Origin: Neurospora tetraspora
Taxonomy: Eukaryota > Ascomycota > Sordariomycetes > Sordariales > Sordariaceae
Direction of reading: 5' to 3'
Assembly (NCBI RefSeq): GCF_033439725.1
Contig: NW_026944396.1
Coordinates: 1-22,452, forward strand
Length of the DNA: 22,452 bases
Program-made: the position numbers and the translations under genes
Shown here: positions 1 through 9,559 of the stretch, piece after piece
Numbering within the stretch: position 1 is the stretch's first letter
Layout of the letters: every line of letters begins with the position of its first letter
The notes under the pieces: model-generated
Seen by the model: the letters and a program-made list of their open reading frames with translations, nothing else
Told to the model about the DNA's origin: nothing
Database searches by the model: none

Positions 1-226
1 ACCTGTCCCTTCAAAGTTCTCGTCACGGCAATATCAGTTTTCCAATCCTCACCAAATTCCGACTGTTGATGATAGGAACCAGAAAACTACACTACCTCTA
101 GGTAGAGGTACATGTAGGTACCTGAGCGAGCTGAGGTACCTGAGGACCATTTGACCATTAGGCACGAACCCGGAGATGACTGTTGCCTGTCTAGAAGGGG
201 GCCATTTTGCCGATTTCCCATGAGGA

Positions 227-254
227 AGGTTACCAGGGGCAGGTTACCAGGGGC
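227..254. repeat. 14-bp tandem duplication
   Basis: The unit AGGTTACCAGGGGC occurs twice head to tail (227-240, 241-254) with no mismatch. It lies in non-coding DNA and looks like simple replication slippage. Confidence 0.85.
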
Positions 255-653
255 AGGTGACATTGATCAGAGTGTAGGATTTTGTGACTGCAATCTTCAA
301 AAGTCGGGCTCGACCAAGGTTGACAAAGCGCTTTTCAGGAACCAACAACCCTTTGCGGGCCGACAAGCCTTGTTGGTTTTTGATGCTACCTTGCGTAGTA
401 CCTATGGGATGTCTTCCATGTTACCCACTCGTGCCACTATGCTAGTATAAGTAGCCCACCTTCCTGTTTGATCCAAATCCCTATTGAAAAAAATGTTCCT
501 GCTTCTGCTGTTACAGTCAACCTGAACTGATGTGATGTCGTGCCCGGGTCCCTGGATCCAAACCTAGTGTACGTGTAGGATAGATAGCGTTGCGACCCGA
601 AGCGCCTCGGGACCAACTGTATCGGTCAGTCTTTTGGGATGGCCATGCCCCCT

Positions 654-660
654 TTAAAAC
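654..660 (+). promoter_or_regulatory. Candidate TATA box of the secreted-protein gene
   Basis: TTTAAAA lies about 100 bp upstream of the ATG at 758, a plausible TATA distance for a fungal gene with a short 5' UTR. Inference from position and sequence only. Confidence 0.35.
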
Positions 661-757
661 CAAAGTGTCGCCATGTTGACTGACTCCCAACCTCAAGACA
701 TTCCTCCACTAAACATCCCAATTACCAGACCTCAGAGCCACTTGGCTGTTCCTCATC

Positions 758-2577
758 ATGCCCGTCAAGTTTGCCATCAGCTCTGGCGCTCTGTCACTGG
801 CGCTACTGCTCTTTGGTCATGGCCACCTCGCCAAGGCAACAACTGACATTTCTTATATTTACTTTGACAATACACAATATCTTGCCGCCGCGTACAATGT
901 CGTCCAGATGTCGTGGTCCACATTACAAGCCGCCTTTGCAAGCCCCAACCGCTCGGACATTGCCAGTTTCACCCGGTCTGGACTGGACAAAGCCGTACCC
1001 CGGGAGTCCCCTATCAGGCTTCACTGCCCATTTGCGGATAGCGGACGAGGTGCGTTTCCCGCCCGCTGTGACGGACGAGAATGTCACAACCAACGTGGCA
1101 GCTCTCAATTTCGGCATTCCACCTTCCATGAGGAAGGAAAATGGCCTCCCCAAGAGCATGCATTCCTCGTGGTATGTCTGTCAACACTATTACATCAGCA
1201 CGCTGCCTGACCCAACATCGGATATTGCGCACGACTGTTCCTTTCTGCCCAGCCAATGTCAGAAAGACTTGAAAGCCAGCTTGACTCAGAACTGGGGAGC
1301 ATTCAAGAGCGATCCCGAGAGCGGTACCATGTGCAGCGGATGGGCCCTTGACACCATCACGGAAAGCTGCCAAACCACGCTGGGAAGGGTTACAGCAGAT
1401 GTTCTGGGTAAGTGCAATCTTCAAATACGAGTGGGCATGAATTGAGGGTGACGTCTAATTCTTCACAGGTTGCGAGGCGTCCGATCTCGACGATGATGAT
1501 GCAGCCAGAAGTTTCGCGGTGGATGAAGTCGGACGTTTATCGTGGATGGTTGGCACCAATTTCAACGACCCAAACAACCAGACATCGTATTATGCTGCAT
1601 CCAACAGAACCTACATTGTTGCTACTGTGTTTGGGTACAATTCTGGGTATGCTGGTTCGGTCCAGCCAGTGGTAGAGCTTGCTTGTCTTCGACCCCAGTG
1701 GGGGACGACCCAGGCCACTTCTTCTTCTTCTTCTTCTTCTTTCTTCTTCTTCTTCTCTTCTTCTTCTTCTTCTCTTCTTCTTCTTCTTCTTTTCTTCTTC
1801 TTCTCTTTCTTCTTTCTTCTTCTTCTTCTTTCTTTCTTCTTCTTCTCTCTTCTTTCTTCTCTTCTTCTTCTTTCTCTTCTTCCTTCTTTTCTTCTCTTCT
1901 TCGTCTTCTTCTTCTTCTTCTTCTTCTCTTTCTTCTCTTCTTCGTCTTCTTCTTCTTCTTTTCTTCTTTCTTCTTTCTTCTTCTTTCTTCTCTCTTCTTC
2001 TTTTCTTCTTCTCTTCTTTCTTCTTCTTCTTCTTTCTTCTTCTTCTTCTCTTTCTTCTTCTTCTTCTTCTTCTTCTCTTCTTTTTTACCTCGACACCGTC
2101 GGACCCATCTTCAATGACCTCACGACCTCTTCCTCCTCCGCCATCTCTGGTCTAGTACGGCTGCGTCTTCAGCTGCTCGACATCATCGTCGTCACTGATC
2201 ACTGACTCAAGCAAAATAACTACTTCCACTGCATTGCCCTCCTCCACTATGCACTGCACAGGTATGTTATTACTGGCCACAGGCAGCACCTCACAGCGAG
2301 AAATCCATGCTAACTTTCTTTTTCCCCCACAAGGTGGTACCACGGCTGATGAGGTCTCGGGCAAATCTCATAGGACTTTGTTCCTACAGCTGTGATTACG
2401 ACCACTGCCTCGATTCTGCCTGTATTTGCACCCGTTCCGCGCGGTAGCAGTTGCGGCACCAACCCAACTGGAGACAACCAGAGCCCTACCAACTCGGACT
2501 ATGCATATTATGTTGATATGTGTGAGTTCATTTGCAGTCGGGTTTACTGTCCCGAAGGAGCGTGTAAGTATTGCTGA
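758..2577 (+). pseudogene. Secreted Cys/Ser-rich protein gene, reading frame interrupted
   Basis: The ATG at 758 opens a signal peptide (residues 1 to about 27, hydrophobic core LSLALLLF). The frame then passes into another frame near 985-1000, where removing one C of CCC restores continuity. From there an extracellular-looking Cys-containing domain runs to a clean intron at 1408-1468 (GTAAGT...CACAG). The next exon continues to about 1717, then enters a Ser/Phe/Leu-coding homopyrimidine tract. Beyond it lie a Ser/Thr-rich segment, a second good intron (2262-2333, GTATGT, branch GCTAAC at 2309-2314, CACAAG) and a Cys-rich tail ending in CPEGACKYC at 2577. Another -1 shift is needed near 2376-2383. 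A signal peptide, N-domain, Ser-rich linker and small Cys knot suggest a wall-associated secreted protein; I do not recognise a catalytic family. It may be a real gene damaged by sequence errors rather than a true pseudogene. Confidence 0.6.
1718..2086. repeat. 369-bp homopyrimidine CTT/TTC microsatellite
   Basis: The plus strand is all C and T from 1718 to 2086 except G at 1903 and 1944. It is mostly TTC/CTT triplets with frequent extra T or C. The two G residues sit in similar contexts 41 bp apart, pointing to an internal segmental duplication. Because stop codons all contain purines, every plus frame stays open across it, giving artificial Ser-, Phe- and Leu-rich reading frames. It falls where the surrounding gene encodes a Ser-rich linker. 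Confidence 0.97.
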
Positions 2578-3241
2578 GCTAGGCTGGTATTGCCAAGGAC
2601 TGGAGGGGAACCTATCCCGAGAAAATCGGGCATGTACATGTATCATGGCAACTTAGAAGAAGTATCGGGACATGGATGGCCGGGCGTTGTTCGGTGCGCC
2701 TAGGGGTAAGATAGAGGTAGCTGTAGAGTAGCGAGGTGGTTGGAATAGCGACTTCGGAAGCGCGATGTACGCATCAATGGGACTTCCACGTGCATGTTAA
2801 AACCTGAACAGGAGCAGCCTGCCAGACGGGACAGGGTTGTGCTGTTAGGTGTACCTCCGGAACACCTACGCCGGATCGACGCAGGGATTGCAAGCGGCTA
2901 GGTACATACACTACTGTGTGAGGTATGTACAGGTAGGATCGGGTAGACAATAAAGATACCTACAGGGGCAGAAGTACCGACACAGGTACTACCTACCTAT
3001 AACAGATAAGTTGGGAGGATGGGTGAGCGATGGTCGTAAGAATAAACCGAACATAAGGTACCTACCTTACCACGGCCAGTACATCACACCATGGGTGTAT
3101 ATATTCTGCGGTCTTTCCCAACCACAATGAGCGACATTGAATTGTCCGTGTTCGGTTTTTCTTACCATCGTTCGGCGAGCCAGTTTCTATTAAACTTCTC
3201 CCGTCGGGCTGCCCCCTTCCTTCCTCACACCAAACACATCA
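2578..3241. other. Intergenic DNA rich in GTACCTAC motifs
   Basis: No supported gene. From about 2900 to 3066 there are many copies or part-copies of GGTACCTACC/GTAGGTACC in both orientations, a dispersed motif common in sordariomycete intergenic DNA. A TATATAT at 3098-3104 is a promoter candidate for the downstream gene. Confidence 0.6.
3098..3104 (+). promoter_or_regulatory. Candidate TATA box of the two-repeat protein gene
   Basis: TATATAT is located about 140 bp upstream of the ATG at 3242 and just after the GTACCTAC-rich block. This supports 3242 rather than the upstream in-frame-less ATGs (3091, 3127) as the gene's start. Positional inference. Confidence 0.4.
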
Positions 3242-4980
3242 ATGTCCATTTTCTTGAGATACACCGGGAAGTCTGCCCCACGAAAGGCCTTCTCCGGCTT
3301 ATTTTCGCGCCAAATGTCACTATTTGACCGCTATGACAGATGGAAAAGCGGCGAGTCGCCATCCGTCAACAAACCTTACCCCGACGACCATGAGTCTCGC
3401 GCTGCAATACGCGGGGAGCGTCTTCCCAGTTGCTTCACACGCGGGCTCGACCTTTGCACCATCCATGGCATACGACACAACGATGCATTTGCCAGGTCTG
3501 AAGCAGTTGTGAAGCTTTGCGAGACCTCTGCGGACAAACGCTATGCTAGGGCACGCAATGCCCGGCTTATCATGAGCAACGAGGTCCCGGATATGGCGAC
3601 GGATGATGTCAAGCCCTACTGTTTCTGGCACCCCGACACTGCCAGAGAAGAGACATACCGACGTTTGGCAAAGCGCTATCCCGACATGGCATATACCGTT
3701 GGTCGGGCATGCGCTGTGGCGGGATATGACGGATTGTATCATGAACTTGACATCCTTCCGATGTCTCTATCGCTGAAGAGGCTAGAGATAACTCGGCGGC
3801 AAAAGCGGGATCCAAGGCCATCTTTGAGCACATCATGAAACAACCAGTTTGCTACGCCGTTTTGGACGATTACACCAGGTCTGTCCACCACAAAAACCCA
3901 CGGTCACCGGCCTTTATGAACGGAGATACCGCCGTCCGATCAACACTGAATGGGACAGTCGCCCCGGAGGACATGGATGATGATAGCGGGCTTGTCCCGG
4001 ATGTCGGCTCTTTCGACATCGACGAGGACGGCCACGTTGCCGAGGCCTCGACACACGCATCGTCCTTCCCGTCACAAGGAACGCTGCCTGCAGAACACGT
4101 CGGACTGCTTTATACGCCTCTGCCCTTGCATCTGCCCACCATCATCAAAGATCCGTTGATCGTTATGGCGGCTTATGAAGGGAACCTGGACCGCTATCTT
4201 CGCTTGCGTCGGCCCCATATGGTCGAGCAAGAGCATGGAGCCGTCCTTCGCGGCATATACCACAACACTACCTTCGCCAAGTGGTGGTCGCTTCAGGCAC
4301 GGGAGGAGTGGGATTTTGATATCCGAGCGGCCACTCTCGCACGCTTCATCATGGTCAATGACTTGTCGCACATCACCGAAACAGATCCACATCCAGAAAA
4401 GGAGTTTCACGAGATACCTGGAATGATATGGTGGCCCCTTATTCCTGCCGAGGAAACGCTGGCAGTCCTCGCCAAACGTCGTCCGGATATGCACCTTCAA
4501 GTAGCCATGGCCTGCATTGCCGGCAACTACAAGGAGTTGTGGGACAAGTTGGCACCCAAGCCGTCCAGACAGCTGTATGAACAGGCTTCGCTATGCCACG
4601 ATGCTAGCGTTCGCAACCACTTTGTCGACTATCTCGAGCGTCGTGCTTCTGAGCTTGGATTGGACGTCAAGGCCCTTAAGGAGGTGTACGGACTTCCTGC
4701 TCACGACTGGTGCTGGAATGCGGCGAGACTCGACAAGGAGCCCACTAGCTGCTGGTTGCCCAGTGAGATTAGCATACCGGGGCAAAGCGGCCATACTGAC
4801 ACGGACAATGTCTACGGAACTCCCGACCAGACCAATTTGGCTGAGTGGGATTCCAACTGGGAACTCCATATATGTTCATCAGAGGAGCTGAGGGCCAAAA
4901 TACCGGCTTCGGAGTCTGGCATTTGGCTGTACAGTAAAAACCCCCATTCCGACTGGGCAAAAATGTTTCCAAACGAGTAA
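3242..4980 (+). CDS. Fungal protein with duplicated ~110-residue domain, one apparent frameshift
   Basis: Two overlapping open frames (3242-3838 and 3835-4980) read as one gene. The second frame stays open upstream of its ATG, back to a TGA just before 3750, with sensible protein (helical, charged). Adding one base near 3750-3760 (ATCCTTCC) joins them into about 579 residues. The halves are related. Each carries a G-I-x-H-N-x-x-F-A motif, then A-R-x-I-M-x-N, then A-x-E-E followed by L-A-K-R-x-P-D-M and a G/A-x-Y-x-x-L-(W/Y) end. The second unit is preceded by an ankyrin-like DPLIVMAAYEGNLDRYLRL segment. No signal peptide or membrane segment is seen. I do not recognise a named function; it resembles poorly characterised, lineage-expanded ankyrin-like fungal proteins. 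The frameshift may be a sequence error or real decay. Confidence 0.6.
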
Positions 4981-5216
4981 CACCCCCTGTAATTGCAGCA
5001 ATATCACGGACCCCTTTTAGGAGAATAGTGAATACCAATATGATCATATACCTACTTTTCAAGTTTTGGGCTTCTTTTGTGCTTGTAGTCTTCAATTACA
5101 GGGAAGTGTCGTAGTCAGTTTCGGTGCCCAACACGGGAGAGAACATCCAGCAAGTGTAACATTGAAAATACCCCATAATCTTCATGACCGTCTTTCCCCG
5201 AAGTTCCCCCCCGCAA

Positions 5217-5787
5217 TTAGTTAGGTTCAGGTACCTCACCCGGCTGCGGCTTCCGGTCGTAAACAGTACGCCCCTTAAAGTAGGCGTGGATGTTAGGATT
5301 GTTCAGCTCCTTGCGAAGATGCTTGGCGTAGACCGCAGTCTCCTCGGGGGTCCACCCCATGACAACATTGAAGATGTAGTTGAGGTATCCTAACAACGAG
5401 TTACCTCTAGCATAAGCTTATCCAATCTCTCAGCAACGCCTTCAATATGAATTTATCTGTAGAGGTAGCTTCGGTTAATCCGTGGACTTACCTTTAAGAT
5501 CGATCTCCATCCCTACAAACCTTCCACCAGAGGCCCTTTTCGGCCAGCTCCTTATCCTTGTGCCAAATACCCACGGGGATGTAGAACTCCTTGACTGTGA
5601 TATTGACAAATCCTGCCTTTTCCATGCCTTTTTGTTGCAGATCGGGTGGTGATGATGACTGATGAAACACGAGCTCAAGAGACGTCGTCCATGGCAAACA
5701 ATGATGGGGATAAAACGCCCAGGGAACTGACTCCCCAGTCTCCACAGCGGCTAGACCCCATTCGTCTGATGTGCTTTCCATGTGCAT
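5217..5787 (-). pseudogene. 5'-truncated LaeA/UMTA-like methyltransferase remnant
   Basis: Read on the minus strand, the C-terminal part resembles LaeA-type SAM-dependent methyltransferases, the family that includes the fungal secondary-metabolism regulator. Family-like landmarks are MEKAGFVNITVKEFYIPVG, then GLWWK, then GYLNYIFNVVMGW, and a closing NPNIHAYF...R-x-V-Y. A good intron (5390-5491, GTAAGT...TTAG) separates the last exon, which ends at TAA 5217-5219. An extra T in GGTTTGT near 5508-5514 breaks the frame; deleting it joins GLWWKV to the EIDLKG segment. Upstream of about 5790 no SAM-binding motif I or other N-terminal half is visible, and the sequence there becomes degenerate. Missing the catalytic core, this is best called a gene relic even if the T is a sequencing error. 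Confidence 0.7.
5390..5491 (-). other. Intron in the methyltransferase remnant
   Basis: Donor GTAAGT directly follows a Lys codon plus one base, and the acceptor TTAG precedes the GATACCTC exon start. Splicing gives an uninterrupted KGYLNY join, so the exon structure of the ancestral gene survives here. Confidence 0.75.
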
Positions 5788-6100
5788 TAGCGTCCCTGGG
5801 CGCGCCCTTTCGCTGTGGAACGATCGTACACGCTAAACCAGAACAGGTAATTTCAAGAGCACCCTGACTCCTCTTTCCCGGGGCTGGACCGGGAGCGCTA
5901 ACAATTATCTACCGACGCCGAGAAGTTCGACAGCACAGGGCATAAACTCACCCAGCTGAACTTGTATGAGGCAAACATCTTTCTTTCATAACCAACCGGC
6001 CTGGGGTCAAAGTGATAACCACTCGCGCGCCCTTTATCGTATTCACTTTCTCACACTTTGACACCCAAAGACAGCAAGCAGACAAGTGAAAACCGCAGCC
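5788..6100. other. Intergenic region upstream of the MOSC gene
   Basis: No gene supported. It holds the broken edge of the methyltransferase relic and a CT-rich leader (about 6040-6060) just upstream of the MOSC-gene ATG, which probably includes its transcription start region. Confidence 0.5.
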
Positions 6101-7708
6101 ATGAAGATCACACAGGTATGTCCCTCCCTCCCCTCCCCTCACTATCCCCGCGCCTCTCTCTCCGTTACCCTCATGCCCACCCTCAAAAGTCAAAACACCA
6201 GGCACTCTTTATCCTCTCTTCCATTTCCGTCCGCACCCTCTATCCACACTCCACGCCACCAACACAACTCTCATCACCACGGCACCAGTGCTAACACCTC
6301 TTCTTGCCCTCAGCTCTACGTCTACCCCATAAAAGCCCTCCGCCCCATCCCCCTCCAACACGCCCAACTCACCCCCCAAGGCATCAAATATGACCGCACC
6401 TTCATGCTCTACCACGTCAAAACCAAAGCCGACGGCAGCTCCATGTCCACCGAGTTGAAGAAGATGCAACTCTCTTCCTACCCGCAATGCGCCCTCTTCG
6501 AACAGACCATCCTCTCGCGCGAAGACAGCCAGAAGGAGGTTCTCGTGAAATGGCACGCTCCGTCTCTGCCCACCGGGGGCAGTGAAGGTGGAGAGGAGCT
6601 GGAGCAGGAGCAGGCAGAGAGGGAAAAGCTAAAGAGGCTGGAAGCGGAGACGATTACCGTTGAGCTCGATCCGCCGCCGAGGATTGAGGAGCTGGAGAAG
6701 GTAGAGGTGGATTTGCATGGGAGCCCGACGACGTGCTACAAGGTCGGGGAGGAGTATGATCGGTGGTTTTCGGAGCGGTTTGGGTTTGAGGTTGTTTTTG
6801 TTTATCTTGGGGATGGGAAAAGGCAGATTTTGGGGACGAGTTTGCTACCGCCGACGACAGCATCGGGAGCGCACTCACACTCACACGCTAGCTCGCGGCG
6901 TCAGTCCGGAAAATTGACCCCCCAGCAGCAGCAGCAACAACATCCGCAGCAAAAGTCCGGAGGAGGAGGGGGATGGCTCTCCAGCCTAGCGAGTTTAACC
7001 TCCTGGTTCCCCACCGTCCCGATCTCCGTTCCTGGGTTCGTCGCCATCCAAGCAGAACGCGAAGAAGAGGAACAACAACCGAAGCCGTGGATTACGTTTA
7101 CCGACGTGGCGCCTTTGCTGATCACCTCAGAATCTTCCCTCTCTAACGTCTCCGCCCGCCTCGCCCCTGAAACGACCGAATCCACCGAATCTACCGAATC
7201 CACACACCCTCAGGTCCCAATGTATAAAATGCGCCCTAACCTCGTCCTAGACGGTAAAGGGGAGGAAGCTTGGGCAGAGGATTACTGGGGTGAACTTGTC
7301 GTTACTTCTTCCGCGAAGTCTTCACCAGCAACAGAAGCGAACGGGACTACCACGAGGATCAAGAAAACGAAAACCAAACTCCACCTCACAGGCAACTGCG
7401 CCCGCTGCACCAGTCTAAACGTCGACTATGACACGGGCAAGACGGCCAAAGGGGAGATGGGGACTGTACTCAAGAAGCTGATGAAGGATCGGAGAGTAGA
7501 TCCGGGGATGAAGTGGAGTCCTGTGTTTGGACGGTATGGGTTTGTGGGGGAGACGGCTGTTGATGAGGACGGGGAGGAGCAGGACATGGAGGAAGGGGAG
7601 GAGGAGCGAGAAGAGGACATGGAGCGGGAAGTGTGGATTAGTGTGGGCGATGAGGTGCAGGTGACGAAGAGGAATGAGGAGAGGACGGTTATGGATTGGC
7701 CGTTTTAG
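6101..7708 (+). CDS. MOSC-domain molybdenum-cofactor protein (mARC-like)
   Basis: Exon 1 (6101-6115) encodes MKITQ. The intron 6116-6313 (GTATGT...CTCAG) is followed by exon 2 to TAG 7706-7708, giving 469 residues. The N-terminal MOSC_N barrel begins LYVYPIKALRPIPL and includes the G-I-K-Y-D-R-T-F-M-L motif. The MOSC domain follows with FTDVAPLLITSESSLSNVS, the RPNLVL segment, and the cofactor-binding NCARC at about residues 366-370 followed by VDYDTG; Cys367/Cys370 are the candidate Mo-ligand region. A late FGRYGF motif closes the domain. Family members bind sulfurated or oxo molybdenum cofactor and reduce N-oxygenated compounds (mARC) or transfer sulfur; substrate here is unknown. Low-complexity inserts (Q-run near 6923, EST repeats near 7180, acidic tail) are probably surface loops. 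The ATG at 6101 is chosen because splicing joins it to the conserved KITQLYVYPIKA start. Confidence 0.9.
   Translation: MKITQVCPSLPSPHYPRASLSVTLMPTLKSQNTRHSLSSLPFPSAPSIHTPRHQHNSHHHGTSANTSSCPQLYVYPIKALRPIPLQHAQLTPQGIKYDRTFMLYHVKTKADGSSMSTELKKMQLSSYPQCALFEQTILSREDSQKEVLVKWHAPSLPTGGSEGGEELEQEQAEREKLKRLEAETITVELDPPPRIEELEKVEVDLHGSPTTCYKVGEEYDRWFSERFGFEVVFVYLGDGKRQILGTSLLPPTTASGAHSHSHASSRRQSGKLTPQQQQQQHPQQKSGGGGGWLSSLASLTSWFPTVPISVPGFVAIQAEREEEEQQPKPWITFTDVAPLLITSESSLSNVSARLAPETTESTESTESTHPQVPMYKMRPNLVLDGKGEEAWAEDYWGELVVTSSAKSSPATEANGTTTRIKKTKTKLHLTGNCARCTSLNVDYDTGKTAKGEMGTVLKKLMKDRRVDPGMKWSPVFGRYGFVGETAVDEDGEEQDMEEGEEEREEDMEREVWISVGDEVQVTKRNEERTVMDWPF
6116..6313 (+). other. Intron 1 of the MOSC-domain gene
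   Basis: GTATGT donor after the fifth codon and CTCAG acceptor before CTCTACGTC. The intron is 198 bp and pyrimidine-rich. Reading through gives a non-conserved insert, whereas splicing yields the expected N-terminal motif. Confidence 0.9.
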
Positions 7709-7959
7709 GTGCCTTCCTACGCGCGTGAAAGGGCTGAGGGGGCATGGGAATCATGAAGATGGGCTGAGGGAGGAGGCAGGAAGGGAGTAGATGAGGTGTC
7801 TTGTATACCACGGGTCCATTTCGGCCAGCTTTGAGCCTTGAATCATGATCGCGGATCGCTGCTTTCTATCCATAGCACTTCCCGTGCATCCCGAGCATCA
7901 CCTCTAACAGTCAGCATTCCGCCCAATCCTTCACCCCAAACGCCATCCAAACCCACCTT

Positions 7960-9355
7960 TTATAACCCAAGACCCCTCAACAACGAATTCCCCTCCCTCG
8001 CCACCAATTCCGGATCGTCCTTCTGGATGAAATGCCCACAACCCTTCGCAATCTTGACCGGAACCACATTCTCGTCACTGTCACTGTCACTGTCAACCGT
8101 CGCTAGACGGGTCAACCCCTCGTTATACCGCTGCCAGGCTGGGTTCATGTACCCGTTGATGACAGCTTTGGGGATGGACATTGGGCCCTGTAAATGTGGA
8201 GGGGGGTGATGGTGTGAGAAGAACTGTTTGGCGGGTAGAAGGTGGTAGGTAGTTTGGACAATGGGAGGGGAAGGGGAATGGGAAGGAGAAGGAACAGACC
8301 TTTTCGTTATGCTCAGCAAAGACGTCCCAATCGTGACCGATGACTATCACCCTCAGTCTGGTGATTCGTTTCGTCGTCGTTCTGGTACTTTCCTTCTTCG
8401 CTTTATCCTGCTTCTTCCCATCATCCCCATCCCTCCCATCATCCTCACTCCCTTCACCCTCCCCAGGCAACCTAAGCTTCGGTCTATCAGCCCAAGGCAA
8501 CAACCCCCTCAACCCCCTCCTATCCAACCTCTCAGGATTCCCCACCCTCGGATGAAACTTGTCCCTAAACATCCTCCTCGTCCATCTCAGCCCTTCCTCA
8601 TCCACCCCCTCCTTCAAATCTTTTCCGGGATCAAACCCAGGCGCATCCGGATCGGGAAACACGGAGACAAAGTCTGAATTGGCCATCATTGAATCGAGGA
8701 AGAGGTACCCGACTACCCGCACATCAGGGTAGTAGCGAGCGTTGTAGAGCCGCGCGAGGGGGCAGCCTATGCTATTCGCTACTATCACCACGTCCAGCTC
8801 TTTCAGATCCCGCCGAGACAGGAATTGGCGAGAGACTAGGAGCAGCAACTGGTGGAAGTCGTCGACTACGTCCTCTGGTGTGTGGCCGTAGGGAGTGTCG
8901 TCTACGGCCGGATCGGGATCGGATGGGTCGGGGGAGGAGGCGCCTTGGCCGAAGCGGTCGTAGGCTAGGATGTTGGGGATTTCGGGTAGTATCCCATTTT
9001 CACATGTCTCTCCTACCGCCGCAGATGCGTTGTTGCCGTTACCGTTTTTAGACACAGTCCCGGTTCCTGCTTTGGGTCCAGTATTGGAGGGAGAAGATGA
9101 CGAAGCATTGGACGAAGTAGAAGACCGTCGCTGCTTGTTGCGGATGCGAAGGAAGCGGGAGATGGCCTCGGACCAGGAGGAGCGAGGGAGGATGAGGCCG
9201 TTGAGGAAGACGAGGAGGGTTGATGAGGGTGGTAAAGCTGCGATGTCTGGGGAGTCTGCGAAGTCCGGGGAGGATGTCCCGGGGAAGAGGGCGGAGATGC
9301 GCAGAGTGGCTGAGGGTTTGTGGGGGAGGGTGAGGGAGATGTCTTGCAGTTTCAT
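7960..9355 (-). CDS. Alpha/beta hydrolase-fold protein
   Basis: Two exons (9355-8300 and 8187-7960) separated by an intron at 8188-8299 give 427 residues. The fold is clear: strand plus oxyanion turn LLVFLNGLILPRSSW (about 47-61), AYDRFGQGASS (about 131-141), nucleophile elbow VIVANSIGC with Ser195, LFLDS after strand 6 (about 218-222), acid-strand region VIVIGHDWDVF (about 337-346), and the catalytic His404 in KGCGHFIQKDDPE. Splicing places the GCGHF histidine directly in the expected C-terminal position. The elbow reads A-N-S-I-G rather than G-x-S-x-G, a known variant. A low-complexity Ser/Asn insert (about 78-112) and a charged insert (about 297-330) are probably loops. No signal peptide is evident, so probably intracellular; the substrate cannot be inferred. 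It is convergent with the MOSC gene, whose stop is about 250 bp away. Confidence 0.88.
8188..8299 (-). other. Intron of the alpha/beta hydrolase gene
   Basis: The donor is the less common GTCTGT and the acceptor is TTTACAG; 112 bp, phase 0. Reading through adds Ser/Pro-rich sequence and loses the catalytic histidine exon, so splicing is strongly favoured. Confidence 0.85.
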
Positions 9356-9368
9356 TGGGCGGTTATGA

Positions 9369-9559
9369 CTGGGGGGGTGAAATGAAAAATACGACTTCGA
9401 TCTGGTTTGTATTCAAGATATACTCTAATGATGCAAAAGATGTGTTCGAAATGAAATCGCAAAGTGGTGAGAAATCGGAGTGAAAAGCGAGTGTTGATGT
9501 GGTGTTAAAAGTCGATGACGCTGGACGGGGAAATGTGGGGCTTGGAGATCACGACTTAC
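9369..9559 (-). other. Candidate 5'-UTR intron of the hydrolase gene
   Basis: On the minus strand a GTAAGT donor at 9559 and a long pyrimidine tract ending CCCCAG at 9369 define a 191-bp candidate intron. It ends 13 bases before the hydrolase ATG (9353-9355). An upstream ATG at 9679 opens a short frame reaching the donor, but splicing puts it out of frame with the hydrolase ATG (TCA TAA follows). It would therefore be a 5'-UTR intron with an upstream ORF, not an extra coding exon. Confidence 0.45.

Larger units (their letters stand above)
1..757. other. Intergenic region upstream of the secreted-protein gene
   Basis: I find no convincing gene here; the only sizeable open frame (about 99 codons from 151) has an alternative start and no recognisable features. 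The stretch contains a small cluster of GGTACCT motifs (about 94-144), including two copies of AGGTACCTGAG at 116-126 and 134-144. It also contains a 14-bp tandem duplication (227-240 and 241-254). A TATA-like TTTAAAA at 654-660 lies about 100 bp upstream of the ATG at 758 and may belong to that gene. Confidence 0.6.

Noticed and set aside
1542-2155. Overlapping Ser/Phe/Leu-rich open frames in all three plus frames
   Set aside because: A pure pyrimidine tract cannot contain stop codons, so these frames are a composition artefact.
2566-2599. A further intron (GTAAGT...CCAAG) at the end of the secreted-protein gene
   Set aside because: It would be only 34 nt, too short for a fungal intron, and the downstream sequence gives no continuing conserved frame.
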